This document shows positions 1 through 8,590 of a stretch of 19,576 nt of DNA, piece by piece. The stretch covers positions 1 through 19,576 of the forward strand of contig CALZFJ010000005.1 of assembly GCA_945645715.1 (NCBI GenBank), written 5' to 3'. Made by a program: the position numbers and the translations under genes. Numbering within the stretch: position 1 is the first letter of the stretch; every line of letters begins with the position of its first letter. The notes below the pieces were generated by a model. That model was not told the origin of the DNA, ran no database searches, and saw nothing but the letters and a program-made list of their open reading frames with translations. Source of the DNA: an uncultured Prevotellaceae bacterium (lineage in GTDB: Bacteria; Bacteroidota; Bacteroidia; Bacteroidales; Muribaculaceae).

Positions 1-29
1 ATCTTCTTCACGAGCTTCTCCAGTCCTGC

Positions 30-3000
30 CTAGTTGATTTGGTGGTAGTATTCGAGGAGGTCGAGGAAGTAGCGCTGGTCGATATATTGGTCGGTGTACG
101 ACAGGCGGGTGTATAGGTCGGGGCTAAGTGATTGGTAGTAGCGCACGTACTCGGCATAGCGGAGCACCTCGCTCTCCATAATCTTCACAGCCTTCTCCTG
201 GTCGTCCTTGTTTCCGCCAAGTTTGGCAAGTGTGGCGCGAATCTGGGCGTAGCGCATACCAAGCTGGAGTGAATAGGGCACAGCCTTCACGGGGAGTTTC
301 TCGTCCATAAGGTTGAGAATGGTGCGTGCCTTGTCGTATTCACCTTCGCCGATGAGGTCGTAGGCAAGGTCGGTCATTGCAGAGCGAGTGGTGGTGACCA
401 TGCGGCGTATGGTCTCGTCCCAATAGCGTTCGCCGTTCTGGTCGGCATCGAGTCCTGCCCAGCGGAACTTGGTCATCACGTTGTCATACATCTTCTTGGT
501 GTTGGTGCCTATTTCGCCGGTAGCCCCATACACTGCGCTCTTGATGGGCACCACCTGGTAAGCCATACCGGTTGATTCCATGAAGGGCGAGAGTCCGGCA
601 TAGTAGCGGTCGGGCACGGTCATGGCGAAATATACCGGGCGTTTCCAGCCTTGGGCGGCTGCAGAGGCGATAATGTCGAGGGTCATCACCTTGCTCGAAC
701 TCATAGCCATCTCGCCGGCGGTGTATTTGTCGGCGAGCATATTGCAGTCGATTGTCGGCTCTATGAGGTTGGCACGCTCCGGTGATACGATTCCGGCAGC
801 CACTACAGCGGCACTGTCCACCGGGATATACATGCACGGATTCTTGATTTGCGGCAAGTGCCACGGATTGTTCTTGTAGTCGCCCGAGTAGAGCTGTGCA
901 AGCGATTCAAGCACCGGAGTCGGTGTCTCGTCAGGCTCGATGAAGTAGTTATACTGTCGCTCCTCGTAGGCAAATGTGAGCGGATTTGAGAGCATCGGTA
1001 GCGGAGCCGACTTGTAGGCTGGGCGGCGCATCTGGTTGATATACCAGTCGGTGGTGAGATAGCTGAGGTTCACCACGCGCACGTCGGTGCGGTAGCCTTC
1101 CACCTCCTGGCAGTACCACAATGGGAAGGTGTCGTTGTCGCCATTGGTGAAGATAATACCGTTTTCGCCCACACTCGAAAGGTAGTTCATACCGAAGTCG
1201 CGAGCCGGATAGCGTCCTGAGCGGTCGTGGTCGTCCCAGGTCTGTCCCACCATTTGCAGCGGCACAAGAATGCCTACCACGGCAGCCGCACAGGCGGCAA
1301 TCATCGAGGTGCGTGCATCGGCATCGGCTTTCTTTGCCTTCTTGATGATGGCGAGAATGAGTTTCCACAGTCCGGCAACGCCCATACCCACCCATATTGC
1401 AAAGGCATAGAATGAGCCTGCAAAGGCGTAGTCGCGCTCGCGCGGCTGGCTTGGAGTCTGGTTAAGATATATCACAATGGCGATACCCGTCATGAAGAAG
1501 AGGAAGAATACCACCCAGAATTGCTCGATTCCGCGTTTTCCGGCGTAAGCCTGCCACAGCAAGCCGATGATACCGAGCAGCAGCGGCAGCATGTAGAACA
1601 CATTGTGTCCCTTGTTGCCCTCGCCGAGGTCGCTCGGAAGCAGCGACTGGTCGCCGAGGCGTGCGTTGTCGATTAAAGGAATACCGCTTATCCAGTTGCC
1701 GTGGGTGATTTCACCACTGCCCTGAATGTCGTTTTGGCGGCCTACGAAGTTCCACATGAAGTAGCGCCAGTACATATAGTTGAGCTGGTAGTCGATGAAG
1801 AAACGCATATTTTCCACAAATGTGGGCTTCACCTTTGGCTCAGTGGAGATAACGTTGCCCTCCTTGTCGAGCTGTGTGGTGGCATTCACGGTGGTTCCCA
1901 CCATGCCTATCCATTCCTTGTACTCACGGGCGTGTGCACCGCTGTGCATTCGCGGGAAGAGCATGTCGAGCTCTGGCGAAGTCACATATTTGTCGGCTGT
2001 GCCTATCTGCTTGTAGCGGTCGGGCTGCGACGGGTCGGTCTTCACCTCTTTGGCATAGAGAGCCTTGCCTTCTTTCTTCACAGGCTTCATTGCGCCCTCG
2101 CCGTTGTCCTTATACACCACGCCGGCGTTGAACGTCTGTCCGTAGAGCAGCGGAGTGTCGCCATACTGCTCGCGGTTGAGGTAGCTACCCAGTGCAAACA
2201 CGTTGTCGGGCGAGTTCTGGTCCATTGGTGTCTGTGCATTCGAGCGGATAAGAATGAGTGCATACGATGAGTAACCTATGAAAATCACGAAAATGCTCAT
2301 CACCGTGAGTGCGAAGATACGCGCCGGAATGCGGTTGCAATATTTGTAGAGATACACAATGAGAGCCACTGTGAGCACTGCCGGAATCAAGAAACCGTCG
2401 CCTATGAAGAGCATTCCCGAGAGGAAGATGCTCAGGAAGAACGACAGCTTGATTCGGGTGGGGCTTTGCTGCTTGTAAAGCTCATATATGCTCCAGATGA
2501 ACACTGCAAAGAGCACTATGGCATAGATGAGCACGCCCGAATTGAAGCCAAGTCCGAGGGTATTCACGAAGAACAGCTCCATGTCCTGTGCCACTTCCAC
2601 GAAGCCCGGTACGAGTCCGAAGAGAATCAGCGCGATGATGGCAAACGAGAGGAGCAGCGCCAGCAGCGAGCCCTTGGCATTGGTATTCTTGAATTTCTTG
2701 TAGTAGAACACAAGCACGATTGCCGGAATACAAAGCAAATTGAGCAGGTGCACTGCCACCGACACGCCTATCACATAGGCTATGAGCACCAGCCAGCGGT
2801 CGCTGTGAGGCTCGTCGGCGCGGTTTTCCCATTTCAAGATGAGCCAGAACACCAAGGCGGTGCAGAACGATGAGAAGGCATATACCTCAGCCTCAACAGC
2901 CGAGAACCAGAAGGTGTCGCTCCACGTATAGACGAGGGCGCCACACAATCCGCTGCCGAAAATCACAAGCATCTCGGTGAGGCTCACGCTCTCGGCATCG

Positions 3001-3323
3001 TCAGCTACCACAAGACGCTTCACCAAGTGGGTGATAGTCCAGAACAGCAGCAAAATGGTACCTGCACTGAGCAATGCCGACATGGCATTCACACACAGAG
3101 CCACACTGCTCACATCGTTGGTGAAATTGATAGCAAATCGGGCGGCAAGCATAAAGATAGGGTTGCCGGGCGGGTGTCCGATTTCGAGTTTGAATCCTTG
3201 CGAGATAAATTCCGGGCAGTCCCAGAAGCTGGCAGTAGGCTCCATGGTGAGGAGGTAGGTGACAGCAGCCACCACAAATGTGAGCCAGCCAAGTGAGTCG
3301 TTGATAATCTTGTATCTTCTCAT
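30..3323 (-). CDS. DUF2723 family (GT117-type) multi-pass membrane protein
   Basis: This is a 1097-residue inner-membrane protein of the DUF2723 family, which public annotation often calls glycosyltransferase family 117. The N-terminus carries the family signature, FWDCPEF at residues 33-39 and KLEIGHPPG at 45-53. About a dozen hydrophobic segments follow, with a conserved stretch near 364-397 (TPMDQNSPDN, then YLNREQYGDTPL). Further on are PRERDYAF, DDHDRSGRYPARDF and GDNDTFPLWY, leading into a soluble C-terminal part with helical repeats. The acidic N-terminal motif in a polytopic protein resembles PMT/OST-type lipid-linked sugar transferases, so envelope or protein glycosylation is a reasonable but unproven role. 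The start at 3323 directly precedes MRRYKI and the first membrane segment. It is the only gene here ending in TAG, and the frame beyond that TAG still reads like protein (AGLEKLVKK) to the window edge, so the true C-terminus may lie outside. The family is certain; the function is inferred. Confidence 0.93.
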   Translation of the reverse strand: MRRYKIINDSLGWLTFVVAAVTYLLTMEPTASFWDCPEFISQGFKLEIGHPPGNPIFMLAARFAINFTNDVSSVALCVNAMSALLSAGTILLLFWTITHLVKRLVVADDAESVSLTEMLVIFGSGLCGALVYTWSDTFWFSAVEAEVYAFSSFCTALVFWLILKWENRADEPHSDRWLVLIAYVIGVSVAVHLLNLLCIPAIVLVFYYKKFKNTNAKGSLLALLLSFAIIALILFGLVPGFVEVAQDMELFFVNTLGLGFNSGVLIYAIVLFAVFIWSIYELYKQQSPTRIKLSFFLSIFLSGMLFIGDGFLIPAVLTVALIVYLYKYCNRIPARIFALTVMSIFVIFIGYSSYALILIRSNAQTPMDQNSPDNVFALGSYLNREQYGDTPLLYGQTFNAGVVYKDNGEGAMKPVKKEGKALYAKEVKTDPSQPDRYKQIGTADKYVTSPELDMLFPRMHSGAHAREYKEWIGMVGTTVNATTQLDKEGNVISTEPKVKPTFVENMRFFIDYQLNYMYWRYFMWNFVGRQNDIQGSGEITHGNWISGIPLIDNARLGDQSLLPSDLGEGNKGHNVFYMLPLLLGIIGLLWQAYAGKRGIEQFWVVFFLFFMTGIAIVIYLNQTPSQPRERDYAFAGSFYAFAIWVGMGVAGLWKLILAIIKKAKKADADARTSMIAACAAAVVGILVPLQMVGQTWDDHDRSGRYPARDFGMNYLSSVGENGIIFTNGDNDTFPLWYCQEVEGYRTDVRVVNLSYLTTDWYINQMRRPAYKSAPLPMLSNPLTFAYEERQYNYFIEPDETPTPVLESLAQLYSGDYKNNPWHLPQIKNPCMYIPVDSAAVVAAGIVSPERANLIEPTIDCNMLADKYTAGEMAMSSSKVMTLDIIASAAAQGWKRPVYFAMTVPDRYYAGLSPFMESTGMAYQVVPIKSAVYGATGEIGTNTKKMYDNVMTKFRWAGLDADQNGERYWDETIRRMVTTTRSAMTDLAYDLIGEGEYDKARTILNLMDEKLPVKAVPYSLQLGMRYAQIRATLAKLGGNKDDQEKAVKIMESEVLRYAEYVRYYQSLSPDLYTRLSYTDQYIDQRYFLDLLEYYHQIN

Positions 3324-3446
3324 CTGTGAGATATTAAAAAATAACTTTGTTTATTATCGATAATTGAGCCTTTCGGCAACGCACTATCGGCATCACATCT
3401 CTTGCAACAGCTACATTGTGCAATGTCTGCCTGCCGAAACATTTTG

Positions 3447-3454
3447 CAAATATA
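3447..3454 (-). promoter_or_regulatory. Promoter -7 box (TATATTTG) for the DUF2723 gene
   Basis: On the minus strand this reads TATATTTG, matching the Bacteroides consensus TAnnTTTG. It lies about 125 bases before the start codon at 3323, so the leader would be roughly 115 bases. No exact TTTG -33 box is present at the usual spacing; the nearest is a partial TTG. The call is by motif match only. Confidence 0.5.
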
Positions 3455-3606
3455 GCTCAAATTTGTGGCACTCACACAATTAAAGCCGACTTTCAGCCTA
3501 TTTTTAAAATTAAATAACACCAGTGTGTGTCGGCTCTTTGTGCCTCTCGATGCCGCCAGTGTGGCTCGACGAAGCATTAATGAGCCTGCAATATTAATCG
3601 AATTTT

Positions 3607-3665
3607 GCCATTGACTTACTTTTTAATATTGATTTTTATAGGCTAAAACATTGATTATCAATGGC
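3607..3665. promoter_or_regulatory. Candidate operator: repeated CATTGA half-sites upstream of susC
   Basis: CATTGA occurs at 3609-3614 and 3649-3654, and its complement TCAATG at 3658-3663. The last two form CATTGAT-T-ATCAATG (3649-3663), a 7-base-arm palindrome. The outer pair extends to GCCATTGA (3607-3614) and TCAATGGC (3658-3665). The palindrome lies about 75 bases upstream of the susC -7 box, a sensible place for an activator. No cognate regulator is encoded in the window, so this is inference from symmetry and position. Confidence 0.3.
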
Positions 3666-3738
3666 GATTGTTTATATTTTAAAAAATAGGGTTTACTTTG
3701 CGTATTTACTGTATATTCACGCTTTCATTTCTCTTGAC

Positions 3739-3746
3739 TAATTTTG
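3739..3746 (+). promoter_or_regulatory. Promoter -7 box (TAATTTTG) for the susC-susD-phosphatase locus
   Basis: TAATTTTG matches the Bacteroides -7 consensus TAnnTTTG and is followed by CACC. It sits 57 bases before the SusC start at 3804, giving a leader of about 50 bases. No TTTG is found at the -33 spacing, which may mean the promoter depends on an activator. Confidence 0.6.
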
Positions 3747-3803
3747 CACCGAAGCACCAAGTGCGCTTTTACTTATCAAAATTCACATAAACCTAACAAT
3801 TAA

Positions 3804-6767
3804 ATGAAACACTTAAAAATTGATTTCTTCAAGATGATTATGCTCATCGTGGCATTAATCTCAGGTGTTACCGCATTTGCCCAGACCACCATTGAGGGTC
3901 TTGTGGTTGACGGTACAAAAGAACCTATCATCGGTGCATCGGTGTTCGTGAAAGGCACTTCCACCGGAACCGCCACCGACTTCGACGGTCGATTCACTCT
4001 CAAAGTTCCAATCAACAATGCTATCCTCGTTATCAGCTACGTAGGCTGCCAGTCACGCGAGATTGTTGCCAACTCACCCGAGGTGAAAGCCGGCATCGTA
4101 CTCAAGGAAGATGCCCAGAACCTCGAGGAGCTTGTGGTGATTGGCTATGGTAGCGTAAAGAAGCAAGATGCTACCGGTTCAGTGATGGCTATCAAGCCCG
4201 ATGAGCTTAACAAGGGTAACCGCGTGTCGGCTCAGGACGCTCTCGTGGGTAAGATGGCAGGTGTAAACGTGGTGTCGAGCACCGGAGCTCCGGGCGAGGG
4301 CGCTACAATACGCATTCGTAGCGGCGCCAGCCTCTCGGCAAGCAACGACCCGCTTATCGTTATCGACGGTGTGCCTGTGGATAACTCTACTATCGAGGGC
4401 GCAAGCAACATCATCGGCTCTATCAACCCTGAGGACATCGAGACTTTCACCGTGCTCAAAGATGCTTCGGCTACTGCAATCTACGGTTCGCGTGCATCTA
4501 ATGGTGTAATCGTTATCACCACCAAGAAGGGTGGCGACCGCACTCAAGTCACTTATAGTAGCAACTATGCCGTGGGTACGGTTGCCAAGAAGCTCGACGT
4601 GCTCACTGCCGACGAGTTCCGCCAGTATGTCCCCACAGTGACCGGTGTCCCCTCTGATGCTAAATTCGGCGATGCAAACACCGACTGGCAGGACGAAATC
4701 TATCGCACCTCGTTCAGCACCGAGCAGAACCTCTCGGTAGCCGGCAATATCAAGGCTATAGATAGTCCCTATCGCGTTTCTCTTGGTTATACCGACCAGA
4801 ATGGTATCATCAAGACGAGCAACTACCAGCGCTACTCTTTCGGTGGCAACATCGCTCCTCAATTCTTCGACAAGCACCTCACTGCCAACATCAACCTCAA
4901 GGTTTCCTATGAGAAGAACCGCCAAGTTAATAATGATGTTGTGAACAGCGCACTCCGCTACGACCCTACCCGCCCCGTTATGACAGGAAGCAGCACCGCT
5001 GCTACCGACCCGGGTCTCGGATACTTCATCTGGACCAACGGAGGTTCGCCTATGGCTATCCAGACCGATAACCCTGTGGCTACTCTCGATCTCACCGACC
5101 GCCATAACAAGATTACACGCTCCATTGGTAGCGCAGCTATCATGTACAAGGTTCACGGTCTTGAAGACCTGAAACTCAACGTAAACCTCGGCTACGATGT
5201 GCTCCGCAGCAAGTACAACCGCAACGTGCCCCAGTTGGCTGGTATGATGTACACCGGCAACCAGAAGGACGGTACAGGTCTTGCCGAAAGCGGCACACAA
5301 GATAAGCGCAACTACCTCCTCGATGCTTTCGCCAACTACGACAAGGAGCTTGGCAAGCACAATTTCGGCGTGATGGCCGGTTATGGCTGGCAGCACTTCT
5401 GGAAAAAGTATGACCTCACCACCAACGACACTGAGGGCAACCAGCTTGCTACTCCCTACCACTATGAGTCGGAGTATTATCTCCTCTCATTCTACGGCCG
5501 TGTGAACTATGGCTACGACAACCGCTATCTCGCAACCGTCACAATGCGTACTGATGCCTCTTCGCGATTCTCTAAGGACAACCGCTGGGGTCTCTTCCCA
5601 TCGGTGGCTCTCGCTTGGCGCATCACCCAGGAGGACTTCCTCAAAGACCAGAACACTCTCTCCGACCTCAAGCTCCGTCTCGGCTACGGTGTGACAGGAC
5701 AGCAGGATATCATCAACGACTACCCCTACATGACCACTTTCTCGGTTTCTTATCCTGAGTCGTCATATCAGTTTGGCGACAAGTGGTATCAGACCTACCG
5801 ACCCAATGGATTCGATAATGACATCAAGTGGGAAAGCACCACCACTTGGAACGTGGGTATCGACTATGGCTTCCTCGGAAACCGCATCTATGGTACTATC
5901 GACTACTACAAGCGATTTACAAAGAACCTCTTGAACACTATCAACGTGCTCTCGGGTACTAATTACTCTTCGGTTATCACCACCAACATCGGTAAGATGG
6001 AGAACCAAGGCGTGGAGTTTGCTATCAACGCCGTGCCGGTGCGAACAAGCGACTTTGAGTGGACCGTTGGATTCAACTACACTTGGAACGACTCGAAAAT
6101 CACCAAGCTCAACACCGTTGATACCGGTGCAAACTTCGTGAATACCGGTGCTATCTCCGGCACAGGAAAGACCGTGCAGGTGTTTATGGTCGATGAGCGC
6201 CCCTACACATTCTATCTCGCCAAACAAGCCTACGATGAGAACGGCAAGCCTCTTGAAGGACAATATGTGCAGCCCGACGGCTCTATCTCAGCCACCGAGA
6301 CCAAGTATGCCACCGGCAAGAGTGCCCTCCCGACCTCTTACCTCGGCTTCAACACCCGCTTTACCTACAAGAACTGGGACCTCTCAATCAGCGGTCACGG
6401 CTCATTTGGCAACTACGTGTATAACTACGTGAAAGCCGACCAGTATTGCCAGTCGGTATATAGCGACCAGGGCAGCTTCAGCAACATTCTGCACAGCACT
6501 CGCGACCTCGGCTTCGAGACTCAGCAGCTCTACAGCGACATGTGGCTCGAGAATGGCTCATTCTTCCGCTTCGACAACGTGACTCTCGGCTACAACTTCC
6601 GCAAGCTGTGGAACGACAAGAGCACGCTTCGCCTCACCTTCGGCGTGTCGAACCTCGCCACTATCACCGGCTACAGCGGCATCGATCCTGAGCTTAGCAA
6701 CGGTATCGACCGCGAGGTTTATCCGCGTCCGCGCACTTTCAATGTAGGTGTGAATCTTAACTTCTAA
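3804..6767 (+). CDS. SusC/RagA-family TonB-linked outer-membrane transporter
   Basis: This 987-residue outer-membrane beta-barrel imports ligands in an energy-dependent way together with the SusD-like lipoprotein encoded next. A Sec signal peptide ends near residue 27 (TAFAQ). A carboxypeptidase-D-like/CNA-B fold follows at about 29-105 (EGLVVDG to VGCQSREIV). The SusC-type TonB-box segment LEELVVIGYG is at 107-116. The plug domain includes IRIRSGASLS, PLIVIDGVPVD and the hallmark LKDASATAIYGSRASNGVI. The rest is barrel strands ending in an aromatic residue (NVGVNLNF), as expected for BAM-assembled proteins. It lacks the N-terminal STN domain, so it is unlikely to be controlled by a FecR/ECF sigma pair, and none is present nearby. 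Length is typical for the family. The substrate cannot be read from sequence; the downstream phosphatase is the only hint. Confidence 0.97.
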   Translation: MKHLKIDFFKMIMLIVALISGVTAFAQTTIEGLVVDGTKEPIIGASVFVKGTSTGTATDFDGRFTLKVPINNAILVISYVGCQSREIVANSPEVKAGIVLKEDAQNLEELVVIGYGSVKKQDATGSVMAIKPDELNKGNRVSAQDALVGKMAGVNVVSSTGAPGEGATIRIRSGASLSASNDPLIVIDGVPVDNSTIEGASNIIGSINPEDIETFTVLKDASATAIYGSRASNGVIVITTKKGGDRTQVTYSSNYAVGTVAKKLDVLTADEFRQYVPTVTGVPSDAKFGDANTDWQDEIYRTSFSTEQNLSVAGNIKAIDSPYRVSLGYTDQNGIIKTSNYQRYSFGGNIAPQFFDKHLTANINLKVSYEKNRQVNNDVVNSALRYDPTRPVMTGSSTAATDPGLGYFIWTNGGSPMAIQTDNPVATLDLTDRHNKITRSIGSAAIMYKVHGLEDLKLNVNLGYDVLRSKYNRNVPQLAGMMYTGNQKDGTGLAESGTQDKRNYLLDAFANYDKELGKHNFGVMAGYGWQHFWKKYDLTTNDTEGNQLATPYHYESEYYLLSFYGRVNYGYDNRYLATVTMRTDASSRFSKDNRWGLFPSVALAWRITQEDFLKDQNTLSDLKLRLGYGVTGQQDIINDYPYMTTFSVSYPESSYQFGDKWYQTYRPNGFDNDIKWESTTTWNVGIDYGFLGNRIYGTIDYYKRFTKNLLNTINVLSGTNYSSVITTNIGKMENQGVEFAINAVPVRTSDFEWTVGFNYTWNDSKITKLNTVDTGANFVNTGAISGTGKTVQVFMVDERPYTFYLAKQAYDENGKPLEGQYVQPDGSISATETKYATGKSALPTSYLGFNTRFTYKNWDLSISGHGSFGNYVYNYVKADQYCQSVYSDQGSFSNILHSTRDLGFETQQLYSDMWLENGSFFRFDNVTLGYNFRKLWNDKSTLRLTFGVSNLATITGYSGIDPELSNGIDREVYPRPRTFNVGVNLNF

Positions 6768-6797
6768 TTACTAACCATTAATCAAGACAATAAGAAA

Positions 6798-8492
6798 ATG
6801 AAAAAATATATTTTCATGCTTTTAGCAAGCATTATGTGCCTCTCGTCGTGCATCGGCGACCTCGACACAATGCCATTAGACGATAACCAGCTTGTGGGCC
6901 AGCAGGTGTATAGCACCAAGGACGGCTACCTTGGCGTGCTCGCCAAGTGCTACGGCTCATTGATTCTCACCGGCCAGAAGGGTGGCGACGGTGGCGACGG
7001 CGACCTCGAAGGTGCCAACGAAGGCTACTCGGGCTATGTGCGCCTACTGTTCTACCTTCAGGAGCTTACAACCGACGATTTCCTCATGCCTTCGTCTTCT
7101 AACGGTCTGCGCAAGTGCCTCAACCTCCAGTGGACTTCTTCAAACGCTTCGGTTATCACTTGGACCTACCAGCGTCTCTATATGTCGATTGCCTACTGCA
7201 ACGAGTTCCTCCGCGAGTGCACTCCCGAGAAGATGAAGGGCTATGGCGTGTGGGACCAGATGAGCGGTGACTACCTCGCCTATCGCGCCGAGGCTCGCTT
7301 CATTCGCGCCTACTGCTACTCTATGCTCTGCGACCTCTTCGGTGGCGTGCCTTATATCGACGAGACTGTGGGTGTGAAGGATATTCCCGTGCAGATGACC
7401 CGCAAAGCCACTTTTGAGTATGCCGAAAGCGAGCTGAAAGCCATTGTCGGCGAGTCGGCAAGCGACGACCTCCTCAAAGAGCCGGGACAGAACGAATATG
7501 CCCGCGTGGATAAGGTGGCTGCCTGGTTCCTCCTATCTCGCATGTATCTCAATGCTAAGGTATGGACCGGCACCGACCGCTACACCGACTGTCTCACCTA
7601 CGCCAAGAAGGTGATCGACAGCAACGCTTATCCTCTTGCAAGCGACTATCGCCACATCTTCCTCGCCGACAACAACACCTGCCGCGAAATCATCTGGCCG
7701 CTCGCTCAGGACGGTCTCCGCGCCCAGAGTTCGGCTGGAACCAACTTCTATGTGAAGGCTTTTGTGAATGGCCCGATGAATGAGCTTTATCAGACCGGCA
7801 TAGGCTCGAAAGGCTGGGGCAACGTGCGTGCCAAGATGACTCTCGTAGATGCTTTCGACCCTGCCGACGTGGCTTTCCGCACCGACGACACTTGGGGTAA
7901 CACCAAGAACGACAAGCGTGCCCAGTTTATGACTGCTCTCGACAACCAGAAGAAGGAAACCTGGGACAACAACCAGGCTATGACCAGCACCTTCACCTGC
8001 GGTTACGGCTACATCAAGTGGCGCAACGTGACTAAGGACGACAAAGAGTGCGCTTCGGGTATCACCTACACTTCAATCGACTTCCCGTTGTTCCGCACCG
8101 GCGATGCCTATCTTATGGCTGCTGAGGCTATCCTCCGCTCGGGCGGCAACCGTGCCGACGCTCTGAAATACGTGAACGAAATCCGTGAGCGTGCCTACAT
8201 GAGCGGCAAATACGCCAAGGCAGGCGTTTCGTCAGCCGTCAGCGGTGATATCACCGACAGCGAGCTTACTCTCGACTTTATCCTCGCCGAGCGTCAGCGC
8301 GAGATGGCTTCGGAGCTTGTCCGCCGCACCGACCTTATCCGCTTCGGAAAGTTCACCAAGGGCTACAACTGGGACTGGAAGAACGGTGAGCGTCTTGGCT
8401 CCGACGTAGATGATTTCTACGCACTCTTCCCCATTCCTGAGAGCGAGATGACTAATAACCCGGCTCTTGAGCAGAACGAAGGCTACAAGTAA
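6798..8492 (+). CDS. SusD/RagB-family nutrient-binding surface lipoprotein
   Basis: This 564-residue lipoprotein forms the lid of the SusC transporter and binds ligand at the cell surface. The lipoprotein signal peptide has lipobox LSSC with Cys18 as the lipidated residue. A glycine/aspartate-rich loop at about 61-71 (KGGDGGDGDLE) is common in this family. TPR-like helices include RAEARFIRAYCYSMLCDLFGGVPYI. The C-terminal SusD signatures FPLFRTGDAYLMAAEA, YVNEIRERAY and FILAERQREMASELVRR are all present. The start is 30 bases after the SusC stop, with no promoter box or hairpin between, so the two are co-transcribed. The protein looks intact and full length. Ligand specificity is unknown; there are no flanking glycan-degrading enzymes. 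Confidence 0.96.
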   Translation: MKKYIFMLLASIMCLSSCIGDLDTMPLDDNQLVGQQVYSTKDGYLGVLAKCYGSLILTGQKGGDGGDGDLEGANEGYSGYVRLLFYLQELTTDDFLMPSSSNGLRKCLNLQWTSSNASVITWTYQRLYMSIAYCNEFLRECTPEKMKGYGVWDQMSGDYLAYRAEARFIRAYCYSMLCDLFGGVPYIDETVGVKDIPVQMTRKATFEYAESELKAIVGESASDDLLKEPGQNEYARVDKVAAWFLLSRMYLNAKVWTGTDRYTDCLTYAKKVIDSNAYPLASDYRHIFLADNNTCREIIWPLAQDGLRAQSSAGTNFYVKAFVNGPMNELYQTGIGSKGWGNVRAKMTLVDAFDPADVAFRTDDTWGNTKNDKRAQFMTALDNQKKETWDNNQAMTSTFTCGYGYIKWRNVTKDDKECASGITYTSIDFPLFRTGDAYLMAAEAILRSGGNRADALKYVNEIRERAYMSGKYAKAGVSSAVSGDITDSELTLDFILAERQREMASELVRRTDLIRFGKFTKGYNWDWKNGERLGSDVDDFYALFPIPESEMTNNPALEQNEGYK

Positions 8493-8532
8493 TTTGTCGG
8501 CATCTACCTACTGCAATAACTTGATTTTTTAC

Positions 8533-8540
8533 TAATTTTG
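8533..8540 (+). promoter_or_regulatory. Promoter -7 box (TAATTTTG) ahead of the histidine phosphatase gene
   Basis: The octamer is identical to the one upstream of susC and lies 40 bases after the susD stop. It supports an extra, independent start for the phosphatase. It also argues against the upstream GTG at 8540 as translation start, because that codon overlaps the promoter box. No terminator hairpin separates susD from it, so read-through from susC is also likely. Confidence 0.5.
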
Positions 8541-8590
8541 TGGAATATAGCTTTCCAACTATATTTTCAAGCAAAAAACCGGTTATCGAC

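Larger units (their letters stand above)
3324..3803. other. 480-base divergent intergenic region with no credible gene
   Basis: This AT-rich gap separates two divergent genes and holds a promoter box for each: 3447-3454 on the minus strand and 3739-3746 on the plus strand. The inverted arms TTTCGGCA (3371-3378) and TGCCGAAA (3432-3439) would bracket the predicted leader of the minus-strand gene. A cluster of CATTGA elements lies at 3607-3665. An 85-codon minus-strand frame (3320-3577) overlaps the neighbouring gene's start, resembles no protein family I recognise, and covers the promoter, so I do not call it. Confidence 0.7.

Noticed and set aside
3320..3577. 85-codon minus-strand frame beginning MLRRATLAAS
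   Set aside because: It overlaps the DUF2723 start, covers its promoter box, and has no recognisable family, signal peptide or conserved motif.
4179..5462. 427-codon antisense frame inside susC
   Set aside because: It is a shadow of the high-GC3 SusC reading frame. The valine/glutamate/histidine-rich translation has no domain.
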